A stretch of DNA of 41,684 nt from Streptomyces sp. ISL-94 (GCF_018614075.1 NZ_JAGGOZ010000005.1:1-41684); one strand, 5' to 3'; shown: positions 6,289-16,029, counted from the stretch's first letter. Program-made: numbers and translations. Notes: generated from the sequence alone by a model not told the origin.

Positions 6289-7815
6289 ATGTCCGCAGAG
6301 CCGCACCCCACGCTGCCGCCGGTACGGCTGCACTCCGATGCGGAACTGGCCCGCGACGCCCTGGTCGCCCCCCTGTTCGCCCGCGCCGTACGGCTGGCCC
6401 GCTGGGCCGGACCCGGCACCCGCGTCGACATCGGCGGTGAACTCGCCGCCGCCCAGCTCCCCGAGGCCGCCGAGGTGCTCGGCCTCGACGCCGCCGACCC
6501 GGCCTCCGCGGTGTACGCGAGCCAGGCGTGGCGGGTGGCCGTGGATACGGGCCTGGTCGACGTGACCGAACCCGAGGAGGGCGGAGGCGACTCCGCGAAC
6601 TCCGCGAACTCCGGGGGCTCCGGAGTGGAAGAGGCCGGCGCCGCCGAGCCCGGTGAGGACCTGGCGCTGCTGACGGGCGGCGCGCCCGGCGACGTGCTCG
6701 ACATCTGGCTGGCCGCCCTGGACACCGTGCTCGCCGACGCGGCGGTACCAGACCTGGACGACCTCGTCGACGCGCTGGACGCGGGTGGGGAGATCGACTT
6801 CGACCAGCTGGACTGGAATCCGCGGCGCGAGGCGGACTTCCTGGACGGCGTCCTCGCCAACCTCTACCTGCTCACCGTCGCCGAGGGCGGGTCGGCGGAC
6901 GCACCGGTTCCGCTGCCGGTGCTCGCCGCGTCCATGGTCGTTCCCGACGACATGGCGGATCCGACCGACGCCGTCCTGGAGCAGGTCTCGGACGCGATGA
7001 TGCGCCTCGACGACCAGTTCCGGCAGCTGGAGCCGATCGGGCTGGTCGAGTACCAGCCGGTCGACGAGGAGCTGCTGGCGGAGGCGGAGGCGGACGACGA
7101 GGACATGGCCGTCGGTGCCGGCGCCGGCCAGGCCGACGACGACGCGGACGAGGACGTCTCCCGCTACGGGATGGTCCGCCTGACCCCGCTCGGCCTGTAC
7201 GGGGTCCGGGCCCGGATGCTGGAGGCGGGCGTCGAGGCGCCCGCGGTCGGCGAGCTGGCCGGCAAGGGCGCGGACACGCTGCTCGACGTGGTCTCCTCCT
7301 ACCCGGAGCACGCCGCCCAGGCCGAGATGGAACTGTGGCTGGCCGGTCGCGCGCTCCCCGCCGCCGTGGCCGAACTGCTGGACGCGGCGCGCGGTGACGA
7401 CCCGGGAGCCCCGCTGCGCCGGCTGCGCTGCCAGCAGGCCCTCGCCCCGGCCGGGCCGGAGGCCGAGCCCGCGGTCCGCGCGGTGCTGGACGACGCGGAG
7501 CTCGGCGGGCTCGCCCGGGTCTGGCTGGCCGAGCGCGGGGTGAGCGACGTACCGGCGCCGGACGGGGCGATGGTGTTCTGGCTGACGGTCGACACGATCG
7601 CGGCGCAGCTCGCCGCGGACGGGGAGACCGAGGAGCTGCCGCTCCTGATGGAGACCCTCACCGCCCACCACACGGGGTTCTTCGACCGGGTGTGGCGGGT
7701 GGAGCACCCGGCGACGGCGTACGTCCTGGAGGCGATGGGCCGGCTGCACCCGGACAAGAAGGCGGCGAAGGAGGCCCGCAAGGCCGCGTTCAAGGCACGG
7801 TCCCGGCAGCCCTGA
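6289..7815 (+). CDS. Hypothetical 508-aa acidic protein
   Basis: The protein begins MSAEPHPTLPPVRLHSDAEL after a good GAGGAGAA ribosome site. It is soluble and strongly acidic, with Glu/Asp-rich stretches around residues 97-122 and 260-290. N-terminal ARAVRLARWAG and C-terminal blocks (LWLAGRALPAAVAELLDAARGD, VWLAERGV, MVFWLTVDTIAAQL) recur in the 489-aa protein at 40188-41657, so the two are distant paralogues. The C-terminal half looks all-helical, and a HEAT-like repeat fold is possible. I do not recognise a named family or catalytic motif. A strong hairpin follows at 7856-7894, so it is monocistronic. Confidence 0.85.
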   Translation: MSAEPHPTLPPVRLHSDAELARDALVAPLFARAVRLARWAGPGTRVDIGGELAAAQLPEAAEVLGLDAADPASAVYASQAWRVAVDTGLVDVTEPEEGGGDSANSANSGGSGVEEAGAAEPGEDLALLTGGAPGDVLDIWLAALDTVLADAAVPDLDDLVDALDAGGEIDFDQLDWNPRREADFLDGVLANLYLLTVAEGGSADAPVPLPVLAASMVVPDDMADPTDAVLEQVSDAMMRLDDQFRQLEPIGLVEYQPVDEELLAEAEADDEDMAVGAGAGQADDDADEDVSRYGMVRLTPLGLYGVRARMLEAGVEAPAVGELAGKGADTLLDVVSSYPEHAAQAEMELWLAGRALPAAVAELLDAARGDDPGAPLRRLRCQQALAPAGPEAEPAVRAVLDDAELGGLARVWLAERGVSDVPAPDGAMVFWLTVDTIAAQLAADGETEELPLLMETLTAHHTGFFDRVWRVEHPATAYVLEAMGRLHPDKKAAKEARKAAFKARSRQP

Positions 7816-7855
7816 GCCGCCGCAGCGTCGAGGCCCTGGTCGGAGCCTCGTCCGG

Positions 7856-7894
7856 GGCCCTGACCGGGGCCCCGACCGCGGCCCCGGTCAGGCC
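7856..7894 (+). terminator. Hairpin terminator after the 508-aa gene
   Basis: TGACCGGGGC (7861-7870) and GCCCCGGTCA (7881-7890) are perfect complements around a 10-base loop. Flanking GGCC/GGCC pairs extend the stem. It lies between the 508-aa gene and the argG promoter and would insulate argG. Confidence 0.7.
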
Positions 7895-7917
7895 GGGAGA
7901 CGATCGGACCTGGACCC

Positions 7918-9399
<1,482 letters not shown>

Positions 9400-9758
9400 C
9401 GGCACGGGCTTCACCGCCTCCGGCCGGCTCGGCGCCCACGACGGCGTCGGGCCGGCCGTTTCCACGAGCACACATCTGGCCGGAGGTGCCGGGCCGGTCA
9501 GCGCTGGTTCGCCACCATGGGTGTCCTTGGCCACCAGAACGCCGGCGGACGGCAGCCCGTGAGCAGCACGCCCAGGATCCGGGCCGTGGCGGTGATTCTT
9601 TTTCGTGCGCATGACCGAAACACCAGTGGGGCCGCCGCCGCGCGCTCCGGGGCGCTGCGGCCGGGCGGCCCGGCGGCTGGGCGTCGACAATGCGCCGTTC
9701 CTGGGGTGGAGTTGGCCATTCCGGCCGCGGGCAAGGGGTCGGCTCCGCGGCGCGGGTA
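9400..9758. other. Intergenic region between argG and the PhoX gene
   Basis: No convincing gene lies here. CGGCACGG flanks the argG stop on both sides, a weak stop-repeat. One 41-codon minus-strand ORF (9498-9623, GTG start) has an LLTGC lipobox-like string but no ribosome site and atypical codons, so it is not called. A T-rich run lies at 9598-9603. Confidence 0.5.
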
Positions 9759-9780
9759 GTTCAGCCGCCGTTCACGTGCG
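9759..9780 (+). promoter_or_regulatory. PHO box upstream of the PhoX gene
   Basis: GTTCAGCCGCC (9759-9769) is followed without gap by GTTCACGTGCG (9770-9780). These are two 11-bp direct repeat units that fit the Streptomyces PhoP consensus well. The site is 65 bp upstream of the start codon of a phosphatase-family gene, where PhoP activation would be expected. Confidence 0.8.
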
Positions 9781-9844
9781 GGCGGGAGCGTGTGCGCCGA
9801 CGACCGCACGACAGGCGCACCACCTCCCCACCCCTGGAGACCCG

Positions 9845-11284
9845 ATGCCGCTCAGCCGCAGAGACTTCACCGCCCGCACCGTCATCGCCGGCGCGGGAGT
9901 CGCGCTCACCGGGACCGTCGGCGCCCTCGCGACCGCCCCCGGGGCGCTGGCCGCCGACGACAGCACGCGCCGCGACGAGCACGGGCAGCCCTGCGAGCCC
10001 GGCTACGGCCCCCTCGTCCCCGACCCGGCCGGCCTCCTCGCGCTCCCCGCCGGATTCGCGTACCGCGTCATCACGCACAGCGGTGTCACGAAGCTGGAGT
10101 CCGGCGAGACCACACCGTCCAACCACGACGGGACCGCAGCCTTCGAAGGCCACCGGGGGGTCACCCTCCTCGTCAACAACCACGAGCTCAAGGGCAAGCG
10201 GGAGAACTGGGCGCACCCCGTCCCGCTCACCGAGGGCCTCGTCTACGACCCGGCCGCGGCCGGCGGCTGCACGGTCGTCGAGGTCCGGCGCGGCGGCGAG
10301 GTCGCCGAATGGGTCGGCGTCGCCGGTACGTCGACCAACTGCGCGGGCGGTGCCACCCCCTGGGACACCTGGCTGACCTGCGAGGAGAACGAGGACCTGG
10401 CCGGCAAGAACGGCATGACGAAAGACCACGGCTACGTCTTCGAGGTCGACCCGCACGACCGCCGCGCCAACCGCGGCCCGCAGCCGATCAAGGCCTTCGG
10501 GCGGTACGCGCACGAGGCCGTGGTCATCGACCCGCGCCAGGGCCACGCCTACCTGACCGAGGACGCCTCCGGCCCCAACGGGCTGCTCTACCGCTGGACC
10601 CCGCCGGCCGGCTTCCGGCACGGGCGCGGCAAGCTCCGAACCCTTGCCGCCGACGCCGGCGTACTCCAGGCCCCCAAGTGCATCGACAGCTCGGGCCGCT
10701 TCGTCGACGACCTCTCGCGCGCCACGAAGGTCGGCACCGTCTACGGGGTCGACTGGGTGGACGTGGACGACCGCGACGCGCGGACCGTGCCCGTGCGCAA
10801 GCAGTTCGCGGACGGGATCGTGACGCGGGGGCGCAAGCTGGAGGGCATGTGGTGGGCCGACGGCGGCGCGTACTTCGTCTCGTCCTACGCCCGTGAGGAG
10901 AGCCCGGGCGCGGCGCACGACGGCCAGGTGTGGTTCTACGACCCCAAGCGGCGCACGATCCGGCTGACCGTGCTGATCGGGGTGAACGCCGACACGTCGG
11001 CGGAGGGCGGCTACGACGGCCCCGACAACATCACCGTGTCGCCGTACGGAGGCCTCGTCATCGCCGAGGACGGCTCGGGCCTCCAGCACCTGTTCGGCGC
11101 GACCGAATCGGGCCGCACCTACCCGCTGGCGCGCAACGAGCTGAACATCGGGACGGCCGAGGAGCCCGAGTACTCCGAGTTCACCGGTGTCTGCTTCTCC
11201 CCGGACGGGCGCACGCTGTACGCCAACATCCAGGACCCGGGCATCATGCTGGCCATCACCGGGCCGTGGCGGCGCGCGCACTGA
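9845..11284 (+). CDS. Tat-exported PhoX/DUF839 family phosphatase
   Basis: The 479-aa protein begins MPLSRRDFTARTVIAGAGVA. The twin-arginine SRRDF, hydrophobic core and AxA site near residue 38 mark a Tat signal, as in PhoX alkaline phosphatases that fold with metal ions before export. The body is a DUF839 beta-propeller: TPSNHDGTAAFEG, LLVNNHELKG, NCAGGATPWDTWLTCEEN, YAHEAVVIDP, YLTEDASGPNG, and at the end EYSEFTGVCFSPDGRTLYANIQDPG. It is shorter than typical 650-700-aa PhoX proteins and belongs to the compact class. The ATG is preceded by GGAG. The PHO box 65 bp upstream supports a phosphate-starvation role. The exact substrate is uncertain. Confidence 0.88.
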   Translation: MPLSRRDFTARTVIAGAGVALTGTVGALATAPGALAADDSTRRDEHGQPCEPGYGPLVPDPAGLLALPAGFAYRVITHSGVTKLESGETTPSNHDGTAAFEGHRGVTLLVNNHELKGKRENWAHPVPLTEGLVYDPAAAGGCTVVEVRRGGEVAEWVGVAGTSTNCAGGATPWDTWLTCEENEDLAGKNGMTKDHGYVFEVDPHDRRANRGPQPIKAFGRYAHEAVVIDPRQGHAYLTEDASGPNGLLYRWTPPAGFRHGRGKLRTLAADAGVLQAPKCIDSSGRFVDDLSRATKVGTVYGVDWVDVDDRDARTVPVRKQFADGIVTRGRKLEGMWWADGGAYFVSSYAREESPGAAHDGQVWFYDPKRRTIRLTVLIGVNADTSAEGGYDGPDNITVSPYGGLVIAEDGSGLQHLFGATESGRTYPLARNELNIGTAEEPEYSEFTGVCFSPDGRTLYANIQDPGIMLAITGPWRRAH

Positions 11285-11309
11285 CGCAGCTCCCGCTGCC
11301 GCCGGCCTG

Positions 11310-11378
11310 ACGGCTCACCGCCGGCTCAGCGAGGGCAACGGCGCCGCCGCCGGCTCAGCGACGGCACCGACGGCTCAC
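11310..11378 (-). repeat. Repeated TGAGCCG motifs at a gene 3' end
   Basis: ACGGCTCAC occurs at 11310 and 11370, and CCGGCTCAGCGA(C/G)GGCA(A/C)CG at 11321-11342 and 11350-11371. On the minus strand each carries TGAGCCG. The first TGA (11375-11377) is the stop of the small gene there, so its end is reiterated four times. Confidence 0.7.
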
Positions 11379-11551
11379 TGGGCCGCGGCAACCTCTGCCC
11401 GGGAGGCCGCGGCCCACTCGGCGAGGAGGAACTCATACGCCTCCGAGGGCCACTCGCCGTCCACCCGGGTTTCGACAAGGTGCCGTATCGCCTCGTTCGC
11501 CTCTGCGGCGGACGGGCGGGCGGGCCCTGCGGGGTTGAATGACTCGTGCAT
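11375..11551 (-). CDS. Small hypothetical protein
   Basis: The 58-aa protein MHESFNPAGPARPSAAEANE continues with AIRHLVETRVDGEWPSEAYEFLLAEWAAASRAEV. The helical acidic pattern with WP--E-YE-LL-EWA is of a kind I recall among short conserved streptomycete proteins without known function. The ribosome site is poor (GAAGG too close to the ATG). An in-frame upstream ATG at 11605 would add 18 residues. The gene is convergent with the PhoX gene and shares no obvious operon. Confidence 0.55.
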   Translation of the reverse strand: MHESFNPAGPARPSAAEANEAIRHLVETRVDGEWPSEAYEFLLAEWAAASRAEVAAAQ

Positions 11552-11653
11552 GCCTTCAAGGCTACGGGCGGGCACGGACAGCCACCTGCGGATTACGCGT
11601 GGCATCCATCACCCGCCTTGTCACGCGGCGGCCGCATGTGCCCGCCCACCTGC

Positions 11654-12940
11654 TCAGAGTGCCTGTGCGGCGGGCTTGACCATCCCGCGCACTGTGCGGG
11701 ACTTCACAAACTCGCCCATGGCCGTCATCTCCCACTCCCCGGAGAACTGCTTGATGAGCTTCGCCATCATGACTCCGGTCTGCGGTTCGGCACCGGTGAG
11801 GTCGAAGCGCACCAGCTCCTCGCCGCTCGCCGCGTCGATCAGCCGGCAGTAGGCCTTGGCCACCTCGGTGAACTTCTGCCCGGAGAAGGAGTTGACCGTG
11901 AAGACCAGTCCGGTGGCGTCGGCGGGGATCCGGCCGAGGTCCACGACGATCACCTCGTCGTCGCCCGCGCCCTCGCCCGTCAGGTTGTCCCCGGAGTGCT
12001 TGACGGCGCCGCCGAGGATCGACAGCTTGCCGAAGTAGCAGCTGTCGATGTGGTTGCGCTGCGGGCCGAAGGCGATGACGGACGCGTCGAGGTCGATGTC
12101 CCGGCCGCGGAAGGCGGGCTCCCAGCCCAGGCCCATCTTGACCTGGGAGAGCAGCGGGCGGCCGCCCTTGACCAGGGAGACGGTCTGGTTCTTCTGGAGG
12201 CTGACCCGGCCCTTGTCCAGGTTGATCTTCCCGGCGCCGGGCGCGGCGGACGCGGCCACGGGGGCAGGGGCGGGAGCCGTCGGGGGCGGGGGCGCGGCCG
12301 GGGTGGGCGTCGTGGCCCCGCCGAGCCAGGGGGAGGCCGGGTAGGAGACCGGCGGAGCGGGCGGAGCGGGCGGAGCCGGGGGCGCCGGGGGCGCCGGCGG
12401 GGCGACGGGGGCGGGCGCGGGAGCCGCGGCCGCCGGCTCCTCGTCCACGGAGACGCCGAAGTCGGTCGCGATGCCGGCGAGGCCGTTCGCATACCCCTGG
12501 CCGACCGCTCGCACCTTCCATACGCCGCCGCGCTGGTAGACCTCGACGACGACGAGGGCGGTCTCGGAGCCCAGCTGCGGCGGGGTGAAGGTGGCGATCA
12601 CCGCGCCGCCGTCCGCGTTGCGCACGGTGGCGGTGGGCTCGACGCCCTGGAAGGTCTGCCCGGCCGCGTCGGGGCTGGCCGTGACCACGATGCGCTCGAT
12701 GCCCGGGGGCAGGGCGCCGGTGTCCACGGTGATCGAGTCCGGCGCCGCACCGCCGCCGGACCGGTAGCTGACGCCGGGGCCGGAGGGCTGGTTGTAGAAG
12801 ATGAAGTCGGCGTCGGAGCGCACCTTGCCGTTCGCCGCGAGGAGGAGCCCCGATACGTCGAGTCGTACCGGGGCGGCCACGTCCACCGTCACACGGACGG
12901 TGTTGAGCGGCAGGTTGGAGCCTGGGGTCATAGCGGTCAT
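11654..12940 (-). CDS. TerD-family protein with two domains joined by a Pro/Ala linker
   Basis: The 428-aa protein carries an N-terminal TerD-like/TerA-type domain (residues 1-150), a Pro/Ala-rich linker (about 150-225, PPAPPAPPAPP repeats) and a C-terminal TerD domain (about 232-420). The C-terminal domain has INLDKGRVSLQKNQTVSL, the Ca2+-site block SGDNLTGEGAGDDE, and the closing FVNS-FSGQ and AYCRLID-type motifs. TerD proteins bind calcium and are linked to tellurite/stress resistance and, in Streptomyces, to differentiation. The start at 12940 follows a GGGG tract. A candidate ECF-sigma promoter lies immediately upstream. No other ter genes are nearby, so it acts alone here. Family membership is certain; the role is not. 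Confidence 0.9.
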   Translation of the reverse strand: MTAMTPGSNLPLNTVRVTVDVAAPVRLDVSGLLLAANGKVRSDADFIFYNQPSGPGVSYRSGGGAAPDSITVDTGALPPGIERIVVTASPDAAGQTFQGVEPTATVRNADGGAVIATFTPPQLGSETALVVVEVYQRGGVWKVRAVGQGYANGLAGIATDFGVSVDEEPAAAAPAPAPVAPPAPPAPPAPPAPPAPPVSYPASPWLGGATTPTPAAPPPPTAPAPAPVAASAAPGAGKINLDKGRVSLQKNQTVSLVKGGRPLLSQVKMGLGWEPAFRGRDIDLDASVIAFGPQRNHIDSCYFGKLSILGGAVKHSGDNLTGEGAGDDEVIVVDLGRIPADATGLVFTVNSFSGQKFTEVAKAYCRLIDAASGEELVRFDLTGAEPQTGVMMAKLIKQFSGEWEMTAMGEFVKSRTVRGMVKPAAQAL

Positions 12941-12948
12941 GCCCCGAG

Positions 12949-12975
12949 AACGATCGAAGGTGCTTTGCCGTTCCC
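12949..12975 (-). promoter_or_regulatory. Candidate ECF-sigma promoter of the TerD gene
   Basis: On the minus strand GGGAAC (12975-12970), an 18-bp spacer and GTT (12951-12949) match the spacing of SigR-type promoters (GGAAT-N18-GTT). The upstream GGAACGG is duplicated. The start point would lie close to the ATG. This is pattern matching only. Confidence 0.35.
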
Positions 12976-13375
12976 TTACCGTTCCTGTCCACTGTGCGGG
13001 GTGGGCCCTGCGTAGTGGCACGCCCCGAACGGTCTTGGGCGCACTGGGTCCCGGCTTTTCGCGACCCGGGCGGCGACACGCATCCTGTGCGTGGTCCGTT
13101 CCGGGAGGTCCGGTTCCCTAACGACCTGGCCAAGTGGGCACGGCCAAAGGCGACGGGGAGGCCCTGAACCATCACTCCGGTGGAGCAGGGGCCCCGCACG
13201 CTGGCACCGCACCCGGCGTCCCAGATCGCACCACCGACGCCACCCGACCGAGCACCACTCCCCGCAAGCCGCCAATCCGACAACCACCCAATCGAGCTAA
13301 TGCAGCCCTGCGGTGGCCCGGCGCTGGCACCGGCCGTCGCAGGGACGGCGCCAGGCGGCGCGGGCCAGGACTTCG
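12976..13375. other. Gene-free region between TerD and aldehyde dehydrogenase genes
   Basis: I find no convincing gene. Two very short ORFs are present: a 35-codon one on minus ending at 12976, and a 26-codon one on plus at 13087-13167. Neither has a ribosome site. From about 13190 to 13305 the plus strand is C-rich and G-poor (ACCACCCAATCGAGC-like), the composition of a Rho-loading region for plus-strand transcripts. Confidence 0.4.
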
Positions 13376-14935
13376 TCAACCCCCCGTCACCCGGCGCGGC
13401 AGCCCCAGCGGGTTGGCCTCGCGCAGTTCGGCCGGAAGGAGGGCGTCCGGAACCGACTGGTAGGCCACGGGCCGCAGCCAGCGCTCGATGGCGGTCCCGC
13501 CCACAGAGGTGGAGTGCGAGGTCGCCGCCGGGTAGGGGCCGCCGTGGTGCTGGGCCGGGGCCACGGCGACCCCGGTCGGCCAGCCGTTCACCACGATCCG
13601 GCCCGCCAGCCCCGTGACCTGGGCGATGAGCTCGGAGGCCGGGCCCGGCGCGCCCTCGGTCTCGGCCTCCGACAACTGGAGGGTGGCGCTCAGGTTCCCG
13701 GAGAGCCGGTCCAGCACCGCGGCCGCCTCGCGCTGGTCGGCGTACCGGACGACGACGGTCACCGGGCCGAAGCACTCCTCCAGGAGCACCTCGTAGGAGT
13801 GGCGGTCGGCGGCCCCGGCATCCTCGGCGCCCTCGGAGGGATCGACGAGCAGGCCGGCCGGCACGGTCAGGTAGCCCGCCCCGACGGTGTGCTCCCCGCC
13901 GGAGCCGGGGGTGACGGGCGCGGTGACGCCGGGCAGCGCGGCCCGCTCGCGGACGCCGGCGACGAAGTTGTCGCGCATCCGGTGGTCGAGCAGCACCCCC
14001 GGCTCGGTCTCCCCGAGCGCCTTGGTCAGCGCAGCCGTCAGCCGGTCGCCGTCCGCGCCCTCGGGGACGAGGACCAGGCCGGGCTTCACGCAGAACTGGC
14101 CGACGCCGAGGGTGACTGAGCCCGCGAGCCCCGTACCGATCTCCTCGGCGCGCTCGGCGGCGGCGGCCGGGGTGACCACGACGGGGTTGAGGGAGCCGAG
14201 TTCCCCGTGGAAGGGGATCGGCACGGGCCGGGCGGCGGCCGCGTCGAACAGGGCCCGCCCACCCCGGATGGACCCGGTGAATCCGGCGGCGGCCACCAGC
14301 GGGTGGCGGATCAGCTCCAGGCCGGCGTCGAACCCGTGGACCACGGAGACCACGTCGGCCGGCAGCCCGGAGGCGACCGCCGCCCGGCGCAGCAGCGAGG
14401 CGCACAGCTCGGAGGTGGCGGGGTGATCGGGATGCGCCTTGACGACCACCGGGCAGCCCGCGGCCAGCGCGCTCGCGGTGTCCCCGCCGGGGACGGAGAA
14501 GGCGAGCGGGAAGTTGGAGGCGGCGTAGACCGCGACCACGCCGAGCGGCACCTTGTAGCGGCGCAGTTCGGGGCGCGGGGGGCTGAGGGAGGGATCGGCG
14601 CGGTCGATCCGGATGTCGAGGTAGGCCCCCTCGTCCACGGCGTCGGCGAAGGCGCGCAGCTGGCCGGTGGTGCGGGCCAGCTCGCCGGTGAGCCGGCCCG
14701 GGCCGAGCGCCGTCTCGGCGTCGGCGGCCTCGATGACGTGCGCGGCGGCCTCGTCGAGCAGCGCGGCGGCCGTGCGCAGGAAGGCCGCGCGGGCGCCGGC
14801 GTCGGCGAGCGCGCCGCGGGCCGCGTGGGCGGTCCGTACGGCTTCGTCCACCTCCCGGGGCGTGGCCTCCACCGCAACCTGCTCGCGCTGCTTCCCGGTG
14901 CGGGGGTCCACACTCCAGACTGGTGTCGTCGTCAT
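13376..14935 (-). CDS. Aldehyde dehydrogenase, alpha-ketoglutaric semialdehyde type
   Basis: The 519-aa NAD(P)-dependent enzyme belongs to the class that oxidises 2,5-dioxovalerate to 2-oxoglutarate at the end of glucarate, pentose or hydroxyproline breakdown. Visible features are the cofactor-binding YAASNFPLAFSVPGGDTASAL (Asn141), VVVKAHPDHP (Lys166), GFTGSIRGGRALFDAAAARP, general base Glu245 in HGELGSLNP and nucleophile Cys282 in GVGQFCVKPG. The HGELGSLNPV and GQFCTKPG-like motifs distinguish this group from ordinary ALDHs. It is divergent from an IclR regulator, with a perfect palindrome between them next to this gene's start. No upstream pathway enzymes are in the window, so the substrate is inferred. 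Confidence 0.9.
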   Translation of the reverse strand: MTTTPVWSVDPRTGKQREQVAVEATPREVDEAVRTAHAARGALADAGARAAFLRTAAALLDEAAAHVIEAADAETALGPGRLTGELARTTGQLRAFADAVDEGAYLDIRIDRADPSLSPPRPELRRYKVPLGVVAVYAASNFPLAFSVPGGDTASALAAGCPVVVKAHPDHPATSELCASLLRRAAVASGLPADVVSVVHGFDAGLELIRHPLVAAAGFTGSIRGGRALFDAAAARPVPIPFHGELGSLNPVVVTPAAAAERAEEIGTGLAGSVTLGVGQFCVKPGLVLVPEGADGDRLTAALTKALGETEPGVLLDHRMRDNFVAGVRERAALPGVTAPVTPGSGGEHTVGAGYLTVPAGLLVDPSEGAEDAGAADRHSYEVLLEECFGPVTVVVRYADQREAAAVLDRLSGNLSATLQLSEAETEGAPGPASELIAQVTGLAGRIVVNGWPTGVAVAPAQHHGGPYPAATSHSTSVGGTAIERWLRPVAYQSVPDALLPAELREANPLGLPRRVTGG

Positions 14936-14955
14936 GACCCGCTGCCTCCTGGATC

Positions 14956-14971
14956 GTTCAGTATTCTGAAC
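14956..14971. promoter_or_regulatory. Palindromic operator between aldehyde dehydrogenase and IclR genes
   Basis: GTTCAGTATTCTGAAC is a perfect 6-4-6 inverted repeat, 21-36 bp upstream of the dehydrogenase ATG and about 90 bp from the regulator ATG. Position and symmetry suit the adjacent IclR protein, probably repressing the dehydrogenase by covering its promoter. Confidence 0.7.
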
Positions 14972-15062
14972 GCCGTTCCGGTGGATGGATGATCACATCT
15001 GCTGCGGACTCTATTTCCGCGTCCTCCGCGTGACAAGAGGCGACCAGAGGGGAAGCGCGCGC

Positions 15063-15845
15063 ATGACGACGACCGAGGCGGGGCCCACGGCCCAGGCGGC
15101 GGCGGTCAAATCGGCGGTCCGGACCGTCCTGCTGCTGGAACACTTCGCGGCACGGCCCGGGCTGCACAGCCTGGCCGACATCCAGAACGACCTCTCCCTG
15201 CCCAAGTCCAGCCTGTACATGCTGCTGCGCACGCTGGTGAACCTGGGGTGGGTGGAGACCGACGCGACGGGCACGCGCTACGGCATCGGCGTACGGGCGC
15301 TGCTGGTCGGCAGCTCGTACATCGACGGCGACGAGGTGGTCGCCGCGGCCCGGCCCGCCCTGGACCGGCTCTCCGACGACACGACGGAGACCATCCACCT
15401 GGCCCGGATGGACGGGACGAGCGTGGTGTACCTCGCGACCCGCCAGTCCCAGCACTACCTGCGGCCCTTCACCCGGGTCGGGCGGCGCCTGCCGGTGCAC
15501 TCCACGGCGCTGGGCAAGGCGCTGCTGGCCACGCACACGGACGAGGAGGTGCGGGGGCTGCTGCCGCGGCGGCTGGAAGCGGTCACCGAGCACACCATCA
15601 CCGACCGGGAGCAGCTCATCGAGGAGCTGGGGCTGGTGCGGGAGCAGGGCTACGCGGTGGACCGGGAGGAGAACACGCTCGGGCTTCGCTGCTTCGGGGT
15701 GGCGCTGCCGTACCGGACGCCGGCGCGGGACGCGGTGAGCTGCTCGGTGCCGGTGGCGCGGCTGACGACGGGGCACGAACAGACCATCATGGCGGCGCTG
15801 TTCGAGGCACGGGACCGGCTGTCGGCGGTCACGCGGCGGATGTGA
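15063..15845 (+). CDS. IclR family transcriptional regulator
   Basis: The 260-aa protein has the IclR winged-helix at residues 15-80 (AVRTVLLLEHFAARPGLHSLADIQNDLSLPKSSLYMLLRTL, then LGWVETD). The effector-binding domain follows (about 90-250): VYLATRQSQHYLRPFTRVGRRLPVHSTALGKALLA, then EELGLVREQGYAVDREEN and FGVALPYRTPARDAVSCSVP. The ATG at 15063 has GAGGGGAAG upstream and is preferred over an in-frame ATG at 14985 that would sit in the operator region. IclR proteins bind small acids or sugars. The divergent dehydrogenase suggests a sugar-acid or keto-acid signal. The last bases of the gene recur twice downstream. Confidence 0.93.
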   Translation: MTTTEAGPTAQAAAVKSAVRTVLLLEHFAARPGLHSLADIQNDLSLPKSSLYMLLRTLVNLGWVETDATGTRYGIGVRALLVGSSYIDGDEVVAAARPALDRLSDDTTETIHLARMDGTSVVYLATRQSQHYLRPFTRVGRRLPVHSTALGKALLATHTDEEVRGLLPRRLEAVTEHTITDREQLIEELGLVREQGYAVDREENTLGLRCFGVALPYRTPARDAVSCSVPVARLTTGHEQTIMAALFEARDRLSAVTRRM

Positions 15846-15925
15846 CGCGGCGGCTGCGGGGCGGCTGCGGGGCGGCTGCGGGGGCGGCGGATTGTGGCGT
15901 GGCGGATGTGACGCGACGGATGTGA
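15836..15925 (+). repeat. Repeats after the iclR-type gene, including its stop codon
   Basis: GCGGATGTGACGCG covers the stop of the regulator (15836-15849) and recurs at 15902-15915, followed by CGGATGTGA at 15917-15925. Between them an 11-bp unit GCGGCTGCGGG is repeated three times in tandem (15850-15882). Confidence 0.8.
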
Positions 15926-15955
15926 GGCGCCTGCAGGGCGGCGGAGGCGGTGGTT

Positions 15956-15975
15956 CCTCCCCCGCCCGGGGGAGG
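15956..15975 (+). terminator. GC hairpin downstream of the iclR-type gene
   Basis: CCTCCCCCG and CGGGGGAGG are perfect complements separated by two bases. A second, weaker purine-rich arm follows. It would terminate the regulator transcript about 55 bp before the kinase gene. Confidence 0.55.
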
Positions 15976-16029
15976 CGGTTCCCCTTGGAGGGGGAGGTGG
16001 CGGGGCGGCGGACACGGGACCGTTGAGTC

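Noticed and set aside
9498..9623. 41-codon minus-strand ORF with an LLTGC lipobox-like string
   Set aside because: It has no ribosome site, an arginine-rich N-terminus of odd composition and no recognised homologue, so it cannot be separated from chance.
12976..13083. 35-codon minus-strand ORF upstream of the TerD gene
   Set aside because: No ribosome site. A leader peptide is conceivable, but nothing such as attenuator hairpins or regulatory codons supports it.
13087..13167. 26-codon plus-strand ORF (GTG start, FREVRFPNDLAKWARPK-like translation)
   Set aside because: The translation looks protein-like, but there is no ribosome site and third-position GC is below that of real genes here.
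12941..13375. Possible tRNA or structured RNA gene
   Set aside because: No T-loop motif, acceptor pairing or cloverleaf could be found in either strand.
11562..14405. A 947-codon minus-strand open frame and similar very long frames elsewhere (for example 27510-31784 plus and 21481-24981 minus)
   Set aside because: High-GC DNA lacks stops in shadow frames. These have arginine-, proline- or glycine-rich translations and overlap clearly homologous genes.
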